Assembly (NCBI RefSeq): GCF_000619805.1
Contig: NZ_JHUV01000012.1
Location: 62,001-126,000, forward strand
Reading direction: 5' to 3'
Source of the DNA: Sulfurihydrogenibium subterraneum DSM 15120
GTDB taxonomy: Bacteria; Aquificota; Aquificia; Aquificales; Hydrogenothermaceae
Length of the DNA stretch: 64,000 nucleotides
Shown piece after piece: positions 1-5,730 of the stretch. Position 1 is the first letter of the stretch. Each line of letters starts with the position of its first letter. The notes under the pieces are model-generated. The model saw nothing but the letters and a program-made list of their open reading frames with translations, ran no database searches and was not told the origin of the DNA. The position numbers and the translations under genes are program-made.

Positions 1-64
1 TAAAAAGTTGTTGTTCTACAGAAAGTCAACCTCTAACTTTTAAAATCTCAGACCTTAAAAAAAG

Positions 65-661
65 TTAAGTAATTTTTGGATACTTTTTTTCTTTATCTAT
101 AATGTGGACGTCTTCTACTGCAAACTTGTTTTCTTTTAGAAGGTTGTATACTTTCAAAGCATCTTCTTTATTTCTAAAACCAAATACTAAACCACAGTGT
201 GGATATATCTCTTTTGGAACAGGAAGCATGATGTAATTATCAATATTCTTTTCCTTCAAAAAGTTATTTGCCCTTATACCTTCTGCAACAGATACAAATG
301 TTAAAAGGTAATTAGGTTTATTAAAAGGAACTATATCTAAAAAGTGCTTAATAAAATGAAGTTTAATACCTAAGGATATAAATTTTATTTTATCAATTAT
401 ACTTTCACCTTTAAAACCTTTTCCTCTTTCTATAACAGCTATATAGTAGCCATTTTCTTCTTTAAACTCTATAAGTTTGTTTCCAGTTTCATAAGCCCAG
501 ACTTCTATATCTTTTTTAAAAGCTTTGTCATCTGCTAAAACTTTGAGTCTTTCTCCTACTGGTATTTCTTTTAACTTTTTTGATACTAACGTAAGAGGTA
601 GAGGACAAAAAAGTCCTCGTGTATCAACAACTGGTATGTTATTTACAGATAAGTTTTCCAA
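65..661 (-). CDS. TusA-like sulfur carrier fused to DUF3343 (Se/S carrier-like) domain
   Basis: A 198-residue protein made of two carrier domains. Residues about 10-75 are TusA/SirA-like, with the conserved Cys in the motif GLFCPLPL that carries persulfide in this family. Residues about 95-185 match the DUF3343 family, whose conserved Cys lies in the CGL motif, here PHCGLVFGF. TusA proteins pass sulfur from cysteine desulfurases or rhodaneses to acceptors such as tRNA thiolation or sulfur oxidation enzymes; DUF3343 proteins are called putative Se/S carriers. The start is TTG behind a GGAGGAGAG ribosome site. It overlaps the HIT gene by 23 bases and is last in the miaA-hfq-hflX operon. The two-carrier fusion implies an internal thiol relay, which is inference. 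Confidence 0.85.
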   Translation of the reverse strand: MENLSVNNIPVVDTRGLFCPLPLTLVSKKLKEIPVGERLKVLADDKAFKKDIEVWAYETGNKLIEFKEENGYYIAVIERGKGFKGESIIDKIKFISLGIKLHFIKHFLDIVPFNKPNYLLTFVSVAEGIRANNFLKEKNIDNYIMLPVPKEIYPHCGLVFGFRNKEDALKVYNLLKENKFAVEDVHIIDKEKKYPKIT

Positions 662-986
662 GAGGCTCTCCTCCTAATAAATGCCAATGTACGTGAAATA
701 CTTCCTGACCTGAGTCTTTACCTGTGTTTACTATAAGCCTAAATCCTGTTTCCGCAATACCAAGCATCTTTGCTATCTCGTTTGCTTTTAGTATTAAATG
801 TCCTATCAATGCTTTATGTTTACCTTCAAAGTAAAGGTTGTTAGGAATGTGCTCTTTTGGTATTATTAATACGTGAACCTTTGCTTGTGGCCTAATATCG
901 TGAAAAGCCATTATTAATTCATCTTCATAAACTATCTTAGCAGGAATCTCTTTGTTCACAATCTTACAAAATACGCAGTTTTCCAT
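639..986 (-). CDS. HIT family nucleotide hydrolase (HinT-like)
   Basis: A 115-residue histidine-triad protein of typical HinT length. The N-terminal CVFCKI pair resembles the zinc-binding cysteines of many bacterial HITs, and the C-terminal motif HVHWHLLGG is the His-phi-His-phi-His-phi-phi catalytic triad. Family members hydrolyse nucleoside phosphoramidates or adenylates in the cytoplasm. The ATG has a good AGGAG site. The gene overlaps hflX upstream and the TusA-like gene downstream, so it is probably translationally coupled in the operon. The exact substrate cannot be read from the sequence. Confidence 0.92.
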   Translation of the reverse strand: MENCVFCKIVNKEIPAKIVYEDELIMAFHDIRPQAKVHVLIIPKEHIPNNLYFEGKHKALIGHLILKANEIAKMLGIAETGFRLIVNTGKDSGQEVFHVHWHLLGGEPLGKLICK

Positions 987-2073
987 ACTCCTCTCCTTTT
1001 TTTATAGCATATTTTTTTAGTATATCAAATAATTTGTCAATATTCCACCCTTTTAATGCTGAAACAGTTATAGTATTTTCCGATTCATCTGGTTCTAAAT
1101 ACTCTGGAGATGGTATTACTTTATCTACTTTGTTCATTACATTTATAACTGGTTTTTCTTCAAGTTTAAGCTTTTTTAAAACTTCTTCTACAGTCTGTTT
1201 TTTTAGCATCCAATTTTCGTCAGAAATATCTATTACATGCAGGATTAAATCAGCTTCTTCAGTTTCTTTTAGCGTTGTCATAAAAGCATCCATTATCTCT
1301 TGTGGCATGTCTTCTACAAATCCTACTGTATCTGTTATTACAACTCTTTTGTTTACATTGGGAAAGTGTATGAAAGATGCTTTTGTGTCTAAAGTTGCAA
1401 ATAGTTGGTCTGATATGTAGGTATCCCTTTTTGTTAGACGGTTTAAAAGTGAGGATTTACCTGCATTTGTATAACCTACAAGTGCTACGTTAAGAATGTT
1501 AGGGTTATCTTCCCTTGTTTTTTTCTGCTGTTTCTTTTGTTTTTCTATTTCTTTTAATTGTTTTTTTATTTTATTTATCCTGTCTTTTATAGCTCTTGTT
1601 TTAATTTCTCCAAGCTTTTCTCCAGCTCCTTTTGTCTTCATTCCACCGCCAATTCTTGACAGTTCCTTACCTCTCTGATTGTATATCCTTGGAAGTTGAT
1701 GTTGTAGATAAGCAAGTTCTACTTGGAGTTTTGCTTGCTTTGTTTTTGCCCTTTTAAAGAAAATCTGTAGTATTAAATCTGTTCTGTCTAAAATTTGAGC
1801 GTTTATCTCTTGGGATAAATTAGATATCTGGACTGGAGATAGATTTACATTGAAAACAACAGTATCAGCTCCTATTCCCTCAACTAACTGTTTTATCTCG
1901 TTTACTTTCCCTTTCCCTATGTAATAAGCAGGGTCTGGGGATTCTCTTTTTTGGTACACTCTACCTAAAACAACTCCTTCTGCAGCTTCTACAAGCCCTT
2001 CCAGTTCTTCTATCTGGTACTTAAACCTTGCAGGATTTTGATTGGTGTTAACACCTACTATAATAGCTCTCAA
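964..2073 (-). CDS. hflX: GTPase HflX, ribosome-associated
   Basis: A 369-residue HflX/Obg-superfamily GTPase. An N-terminal HflX domain (about 1-110) and a basic coiled coil (about 150-190, Lys/Gln-rich) precede the G domain, which has G1 GYTNAGKSS, G3 DTVGF and G4 NKVD. HflX binds the 50S subunit and splits stalled ribosomes, notably after heat or antibiotic stress. The start is TTG, two bases after the hfq stop. The order miaA-hfq-hflX is the conserved arrangement of many bacteria, which strengthens all three calls. Confidence 0.96.
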   Translation of the reverse strand: MRAIIVGVNTNQNPARFKYQIEELEGLVEAAEGVVLGRVYQKRESPDPAYYIGKGKVNEIKQLVEGIGADTVVFNVNLSPVQISNLSQEINAQILDRTDLILQIFFKRAKTKQAKLQVELAYLQHQLPRIYNQRGKELSRIGGGMKTKGAGEKLGEIKTRAIKDRINKIKKQLKEIEKQKKQQKKTREDNPNILNVALVGYTNAGKSSLLNRLTKRDTYISDQLFATLDTKASFIHFPNVNKRVVITDTVGFVEDMPQEIMDAFMTTLKETEEADLILHVIDISDENWMLKKQTVEEVLKKLKLEEKPVINVMNKVDKVIPSPEYLEPDESENTITVSALKGWNIDKLFDILKKYAIKKGEEYGKLRIL

Positions 2074-2074
2074 A

Positions 2075-2266
2075 TTACTCTACAACTATCGTACTTATTG
2101 CGTGTTTGTATATAAGTTGTTGCTGACCATTAACGTCTAACAGTATTGTAAACTGGTCTGCGTCTAATATTTTACCTACTATTCTTGTTCCTCTGACTAA
2201 GTATACTGTTATTTCCTTTCCTTCCCTTCTGTATTCGTTCAAGATTTCATCTTGTACTGACGCCAT
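2075..2266 (-). CDS. hfq: RNA chaperone Hfq
   Basis: A 63-residue protein with the full Sm fold and almost no C-terminal tail. The Sm1 part carries the QDEIL segment and VYLVRGTRIVGKI; the Sm2 signature is YKHAIST, containing the conserved KH of the Hfq proximal face. Hexameric Hfq pairs small RNAs with mRNAs. It lacks the acidic flexible C-terminus of E. coli Hfq. Its start overlaps the end of miaA by 20 bases and hflX follows directly, so translation is probably coupled. The presence of hfq makes sRNA regulation plausible here. Confidence 0.97.
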   Translation of the reverse strand: MASVQDEILNEYRREGKEITVYLVRGTRIVGKILDADQFTILLDVNGQQQLIYKHAISTIVVE

Positions 2267-3167
2267 AAGTTTCCTCCTTTAATTTAGTTTCTATAATTTT
2301 TAGAGCATCATTCATATTTATATGACTTAAATTTAAATTTTCAAATTTTGTTTTACTTTTAAAGGTTCGTAGCTGTCTTTTTGCAAAATCTTTAGTATTT
2401 TCTATTATACTACTTTTAGCATCTTCAAGTGAGATTTTTTTATCTAAGTAAGGTAAAATTTCTTTGTATCCTATGGCTTGCATAGCTGTTATTGATTCTT
2501 TAAATCCCATATCTATTAGTTTTTCTACTTCTTTTACAAGTCCTTTTTTAAACATTTTTTCTACTCTTAATTTTATCCTTTCTATAAGCTCATCTCTATC
2601 TCTGACTAAATTAAAACCTATAAAGTTATACTTTGGATTTTCAAATCCTTGAAAAAAAGATGAAAATGGTTTTCCTGTAAGCTCGTAAACTTCTAATGCT
2701 CTTACTATTCTTCTTTTATCGTTTACGTGTATTTTGCTTGCATAATATGGGTCAACTTCTCTTAACTTTTCATAAAGAACTCTATTATCTAAACTGTAAA
2801 GTTTTTCTCTTAATTCCCAATTACTTTCAGGAGCTTCAGACAGACCGTATAGAGCTGTTTGAATGTAAAGCCAAGTCCCACCTACCACTATCGGAATTTT
2901 TCCCTTTTCTTCAATCTCTTTAACAGCTTTATCAAAATGCTGTACGTAATCTTTTACAGAGAAGTTTTCAGATGGTAAAACAACGTCTATTATGTAGTGA
3001 GGAATGCCGTCCATCTCTTCAGGAGTGGGTTTTGCAGTTCCTATGTCCATATATTTGTATATCATCATAGAATCTGCACTTATAACTTCACCGTTTAAAA
3101 TTTTGGCAAGTTTTATTCCTAACTCTGTTTTTCCTGTTGCAGTTGCACCTGCTATAACTATAATCAT
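2247..3167 (-). CDS. miaA: tRNA dimethylallyltransferase MiaA
   Basis: A 306-residue enzyme that adds a dimethylallyl group from DMAPP to adenosine 37 of tRNAs reading UNN codons. The P-loop GATATGKTELG lies at about residues 7-17, followed by DSMMIYKYMDIGTAKPT and a downstream VGGTWLYIQ motif, all typical of MiaA. Length is normal. It is first in the operon and its 3' end overlaps hfq. A promoter with a TTGACA -35 box lies about 35-60 bases upstream and overlaps the remnant nuclease reading frame on the other strand. Confidence 0.97.
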   Translation of the reverse strand: MIIVIAGATATGKTELGIKLAKILNGEVISADSMMIYKYMDIGTAKPTPEEMDGIPHYIIDVVLPSENFSVKDYVQHFDKAVKEIEEKGKIPIVVGGTWLYIQTALYGLSEAPESNWELREKLYSLDNRVLYEKLREVDPYYASKIHVNDKRRIVRALEVYELTGKPFSSFFQGFENPKYNFIGFNLVRDRDELIERIKLRVEKMFKKGLVKEVEKLIDMGFKESITAMQAIGYKEILPYLDKKISLEDAKSSIIENTKDFAKRQLRTFKSKTKFENLNLSHINMNDALKIIETKLKEETYGVSTR

Positions 3168-3200
3168 TATCTTTCTTTGTGTTAAAATAATCTTGGAAAT

Positions 3201-3229
3201 AAGATATTAAATGGAGTTTGTTTTGTCAA
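3201..3229 (-). promoter_or_regulatory. sigma-70 promoter of the miaA operon
   Basis: Read on the minus strand, a perfect TTGACA (3224-3229) is separated by 17 bases from TATCTT (3201-3206). The predicted start lies about 30 bases before the miaA ATG, which has an AAAGAAAG ribosome site. The -35 box lies inside the decayed Rpn fragment on the plus strand. Confidence 0.6.
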
Positions 3230-3288
3230 TAGAAAAGCAACCTCACGACTGGTTTTTTAAGATGATGGTGAAAAGAGATAGGAGGTGA
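3211..3288 (+). pseudogene. N-terminal fragment of an Rpn/YhgA-type nuclease gene
   Basis: A 25-codon open frame starting at ATG 3211 encodes a peptide containing KQPHDWFFKMM and stops at 3288. The pattern P-H-D-x-F-F-K is the characteristic start of Rpn/PDDEXK recombination-promoting nuclease proteins (usual form PHDKFFK). A C-terminal Rpn-like tail begins eight bases later in another frame at 3296. I infer that the central nuclease domain has been deleted, leaving both ends. It is too short to be a gene by itself; the evidence is motif likeness and position. Confidence 0.5.
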
Positions 3289-3295
3289 AGAGAAA

Positions 3296-3574
3296 ATGAT
3301 GACACTAACAGAAAAGTGGAAAATGGAAGGATTAAAGAAAGGACTAGAAGAAGGACTACAACAAGGACTACAACAAGGACTACAGCAAGGATTAAAAAGA
3401 TTGATGCAAGAATCTCAGGAAGCTGTAATAGAGATACTGGAAATAAGGTTTGGGTCTATTTCTGACGAATTAAAATCTAAAATTCAGGCTATAGAGGATT
3501 TAGAGAAGTTGAAAAGTTTAAGAAGAGAAGCTGTCAAAACTCAATCTATAGAAGAGTTTTTTAAAATGGTTTAG
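3296..3574 (+). CDS. small protein resembling the C-terminal tail of Rpn/DUF4351-type nucleases
   Basis: A 92-residue protein with no catalytic domain. It opens with an MxLTEKWKMEGxKKGxEEG segment, then tandem QQGL repeats, then a helical stretch ending in a Leu/Lys/Glu-rich tail (EDLEKLKSLRREAV). This architecture is typical of the C-terminal 90 residues of Rpn-family proteins, in which the nuclease domain comes first. A strong AGGAGGTGA ribosome site precedes it, overlapping the stop of the upstream fragment, so it may still be translated. It ends two bases before the GTG codon preceding the dapF start. It could be a decaying pseudogene or an independently expressed regulator; some Rpn genes are known to make a separate small C-terminal product from an internal start. 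Confidence 0.6.
   Translation: MMTLTEKWKMEGLKKGLEEGLQQGLQQGLQQGLKRLMQESQEAVIEILEIRFGSISDELKSKIQAIEDLEKLKSLRREAVKTQSIEEFFKMV
3353..3388 (+). repeat. three tandem 12-bp units (GGACTACAACAA)
   Basis: Three consecutive copies of a 12-base unit start at 3353, 3365 and 3377; the last has one substitution (CAG). They encode the repeated GLQQ motif of the surrounding gene. The period is a multiple of three, so copy-number change would keep the frame. Confidence 0.85.
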
Positions 3575-3586
3575 GTGAAGGGAATT

Positions 3587-4453
3587 ATGGATAAAAATTT
3601 TTTTGTTAAATCTCACGGACTTGGTAATGATTACATAGTAATAGATTCAGAAAATATAACTTTTGAGATTTCACAGGATTTTATAAAAAAAATCTGTGAT
3701 GTTCACTACGGAATAGGTTCTGATGGAATTTTGGTAAAGTATCCGTCAGATATAGCAGATTTTAAGCTAAGAATATTTAACCCTGACGGGTCAGAAGCTG
3801 AAAAAAGTGGAAATGGTCTTAGAATATTCTGTAAATTTTTATACGATTATGGCTATACAGACAAAGATGAGTTTACAGTAGAAACAAAAGGGGGAGTAGT
3901 AAAAGCAAAAATAGAAGAGAAAAATAAACTTGGAAAAGCAAAAGTTATAACCGTTGATATGGGTAAAGCTATTTTCGAAGCAAGTAAAATTCCTGTTAAT
4001 ACAGATAAAAAAGAGTTTATAGGGGAGAAAATTAAAGTCGGTGATAGAGAGTACGAAGTAAACTGTGTTTCTGTAGGAAACCCTCACTGCGTAATAATAA
4101 AACAAGAGTTAGACGAAGAAGAGATAAAAAAGTACGGCTCTTTAATAGAAAATCATCCACTTTTTCCAAACCGTATAAATGTTCAGTTTGTAAAACCTAT
4201 ATCTGAAAATCAAGCTGAGATTTTAATCTGGGAAAGGGGAGCTGGCTTTACTTATGCGTCAGGGAGTTCTTCCTGTGCTGTGGCATCTGTTTTAGTAAAG
4301 AAAGGTCTTGCAAAAAACGATATTACCATTAAAATGATAGGTGGAGAGCTGAAAATAAATGTAGACAAAGACTGGAATATAAAAATGACTGGAGAAGTCC
4401 AAGAAATCTGTAGCGGAATAATAAGCCAAGAATTTTTAGAGAGTTTAAAGTAG
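3587..4453 (+). CDS. dapF: diaminopimelate epimerase homologue with both catalytic cysteines replaced by serine
   Basis: A 288-residue DapF-fold protein. It keeps HGLGND near the N-terminus, the substrate-binding Asn positions (NPHC, NRINV) and the WERGAG motif. DapF normally interconverts LL- and meso-diaminopimelate with two cysteine thiols, one in a CGNG motif and one in an ACGTG/ACGSG motif. Here they read KSGNG (codon AGT) and YASGS (codon TCA), so both thiols are serines. The protein is full length and otherwise well conserved. ATG 3587 is preferred because GTGAAGGG upstream is a good ribosome site and family members begin just before HGLGND; GTG 3575 is the longer alternative. Either the chemistry differs, the substrate differs, or it is inactive. 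thpR follows with a one-base overlap. Confidence 0.8.
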   Translation: MDKNFFVKSHGLGNDYIVIDSENITFEISQDFIKKICDVHYGIGSDGILVKYPSDIADFKLRIFNPDGSEAEKSGNGLRIFCKFLYDYGYTDKDEFTVETKGGVVKAKIEEKNKLGKAKVITVDMGKAIFEASKIPVNTDKKEFIGEKIKVGDREYEVNCVSVGNPHCVIIKQELDEEEIKKYGSLIENHPLFPNRINVQFVKPISENQAEILIWERGAGFTYASGSSSCAVASVLVKKGLAKNDITIKMIGGELKINVDKDWNIKMTGEVQEICSGIISQEFLESLK

Positions 4454-5007
4454 TGGAAAAAAGAGTATTTATAGGAAGCTTTATAGACTGGGAAAAACTT
4501 AAAAAAAGTTATACAACCATAAAAAAAGATTTAAGCGGAGTAGTATCAGGAAGCTGGGTAAAGCCTGAAAATTTTCACATAACGTATAAATTTTTAGGCA
4601 ATACAAAGTTAGATAAGATAAATGAGATTTTAGAAATACTTAATAAATACTTTGATAAAGAACTTGAAGCAAACATTAGTTTAAAAGGGCTGGGAGTTTT
4701 TCCAAATCTTGATAATCCAAGGGTGCTTTTTTATAAAGTCGTGGAAAATCAGGTTTTAAAGGAGATATTTTTAGATTTAGAAGAGAAGCTTTATAACATA
4801 GGCTATAAAAAAGAGATAAAACCATTTGTTCCACACATTACAATCCTTAGAATAAAGGAATTAAAACAGGCTCAGTTTATAGAAAAGTTAAAAAATTACG
4901 AAGAAGAGTTATTTTTAGAGCAGAAAACTATAACAGTGAATTTAATAGAAAGTATATTAAACCCCAAGGGAGCTGTTTATAAAAAGTTGGATAATGGGAG
5001 TTTTTAA
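4453..5007 (+). CDS. thpR: RNA 2',3'-cyclic phosphodiesterase (2H family, LigT/ThpR)
   Basis: A 184-residue 2H phosphoesterase. The two His-x-Thr motifs that define the family are present: HITYKFLG in the N-terminal half and HITILRI in the C-terminal half. The family opens 2',3'-cyclic phosphates to 2'-phosphates on RNA ends and can ligate tRNA half-molecules in vitro. The GTG start overlaps the dapF stop (TAGTG), implying translational coupling. The physiological substrate is not visible from the sequence. Confidence 0.9.
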   Translation: MEKRVFIGSFIDWEKLKKSYTTIKKDLSGVVSGSWVKPENFHITYKFLGNTKLDKINEILEILNKYFDKELEANISLKGLGVFPNLDNPRVLFYKVVENQVLKEIFLDLEEKLYNIGYKKEIKPFVPHITILRIKELKQAQFIEKLKNYEEELFLEQKTITVNLIESILNPKGAVYKKLDNGSF

Positions 5008-5015
5008 AATTTTTG

Positions 5016-5044
5016 TTGCATTTTTTGCAAAAGTTTTATATAAT
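5016..5044 (+). promoter_or_regulatory. near-consensus sigma-70 promoter reading into the 5.0-5.7 kb intergenic region
   Basis: TTGCAT (5016-5021), 17 bases, then TATAAT (5039-5044), 9 bases after the thpR stop. No reading frame follows for about 680 bases on this strand, so the likely product is a non-coding transcript or the CRISPR precursor. The first expected transcribed base is near 5051. Confidence 0.65.
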
Positions 5045-5366
5045 GTTTTTAGTAGTTAATAGGTAGAATTTAAATACCTTGACAACTGAATAGGTTTAAT
5101 CCCACTTAAGTTTTTGATAATTAGCTAAAATTAGCTTATTAATAACGATTATCATTAAGTTTTGCATCGTGATAACAGAAAATATATTATTGTAATAATC
5201 AAATAGTGATAAGGGTGAAAGTGGGAATATAATAGAAAATATATTTGCATTATGTGAGGTTCGATGCAATTAACCTCAATTTGCGAGCGGTTAACGAAAA
5301 TAAAAACTACCCGCAAACCAGCGTCAGTGCTTGATTATTTAAATTTTTTTATTTTTAAAAATTAAC
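5045..5366 (+). ncRNA. putative structured non-coding transcript or CRISPR leader
   Basis: This stretch between thpR and the CRISPR repeats has no credible gene, but it contains several inverted repeats compatible with one folded RNA. CCCACTT (5101-5107) pairs with AAGTGGG (5219-5225); TTGCATCG (5162-5169) with CGATGCAA (5262-5269); GAGGTT/AACCTC form a perfect hairpin at 5256-5277; TTGCG (5281-5285) pairs with CGCAA (5312-5316); AATAATCAA (5194-5202) pairs with TTGATTATT (5331-5339), followed by a run of T (5344-5350). Not all can form at once. It follows a strong promoter. I do not recognise an Rfam class: it is not tmRNA, SRP RNA or RNase P RNA. It could be the CRISPR leader, an sRNA, or both. 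Confidence 0.35.
5141..5159. promoter_or_regulatory. possible Fur-box-like palindrome
   Basis: The 19 bases match the classical Fur operator consensus at 14 positions. It lies inside the putative transcript rather than over its promoter. In DNA this AT-rich such a match can arise by chance, so this is a weak call. Confidence 0.2.
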
Positions 5367-5368
5367 GG

Positions 5369-5528
5369 GTTTTGTCTGAACTATGTGGGATATAAAGCAA
5401 CTTGATTATACCAATCGTCAGCTGACATTCCAGGGTTTTGTCTGAACTATGTGGGATATAAAGTTTAGTTTAGGTAGAGGTTGAGAGAGTAATCTCTGCG
5501 TTTTGTCTGAACTATGTGGGAGTTAAAT
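5369..5528 (+). CRISPR. mini CRISPR array, three repeats and two spacers, no cas genes
   Basis: A 29-base repeat beginning GTTTTGTCTGAACTATG and ending GGGATATAAAG occurs at 5369-5397 and 5435-5463 (identical, both also preceded by GG) and at 5500-5528 with three changes near its 3' end. Spacers are 37 and 36 bases and unrelated. The repeat resembles the GTTTT...AACTAT..GGA..TAAA pattern of many type I-B arrays, and the decayed copy is on the right, so the leader is probably on the left (5045-5366). No cas gene is present in the window; maturation would need Cas6 encoded elsewhere. The 167 bases between the array and the smc promoter (5529-5695) hold AT-rich sequence with repeated TGATTATT words and no gene I can see. 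Confidence 0.88.
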
Positions 5529-5695
5529 ATCTTTTAAAATTTTTGTGGGAATTTTAATTTTAATTGTCGTAGATTTCTTTTTGTGGTGGTTGGTGATACC
5601 AATTGTGATTATTCTAATGATTTTTTAACTCATTTTGATTATTCCTTCTTTTATCCTATCATTGTTAAGCTCTATTAAATCTAACTTTCACGAAA

Positions 5696-5724
5696 TTGAT
5701 AAAAAAAATAACTAATGCTATAAT
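5696..5724 (+). promoter_or_regulatory. smc promoter, placed for a leaderless mRNA
   Basis: TTGATA (5696-5701), 17 bases, TATAAT (5719-5724). The smc ATG is at 5731, six bases after the -10 box, so transcription should begin at or next to the start codon. There is no Shine-Dalgarno sequence between them. Confidence 0.75.
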
Positions 5725-5730
5725 CTTTTT

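Noticed and set aside
1034-1678. Plus-strand open frames of 128 and 60 residues opposite hflX
   Set aside because: They are antisense to a well-conserved GTPase gene, have low-complexity Ser/Phe composition, and show no motif or ribosome site.
5045-5366. tmRNA, SRP RNA, RNase P RNA, tRNA or a cobalamin riboswitch
   Set aside because: None of the conserved cores of these RNAs is present; only generic inverted repeats are seen.
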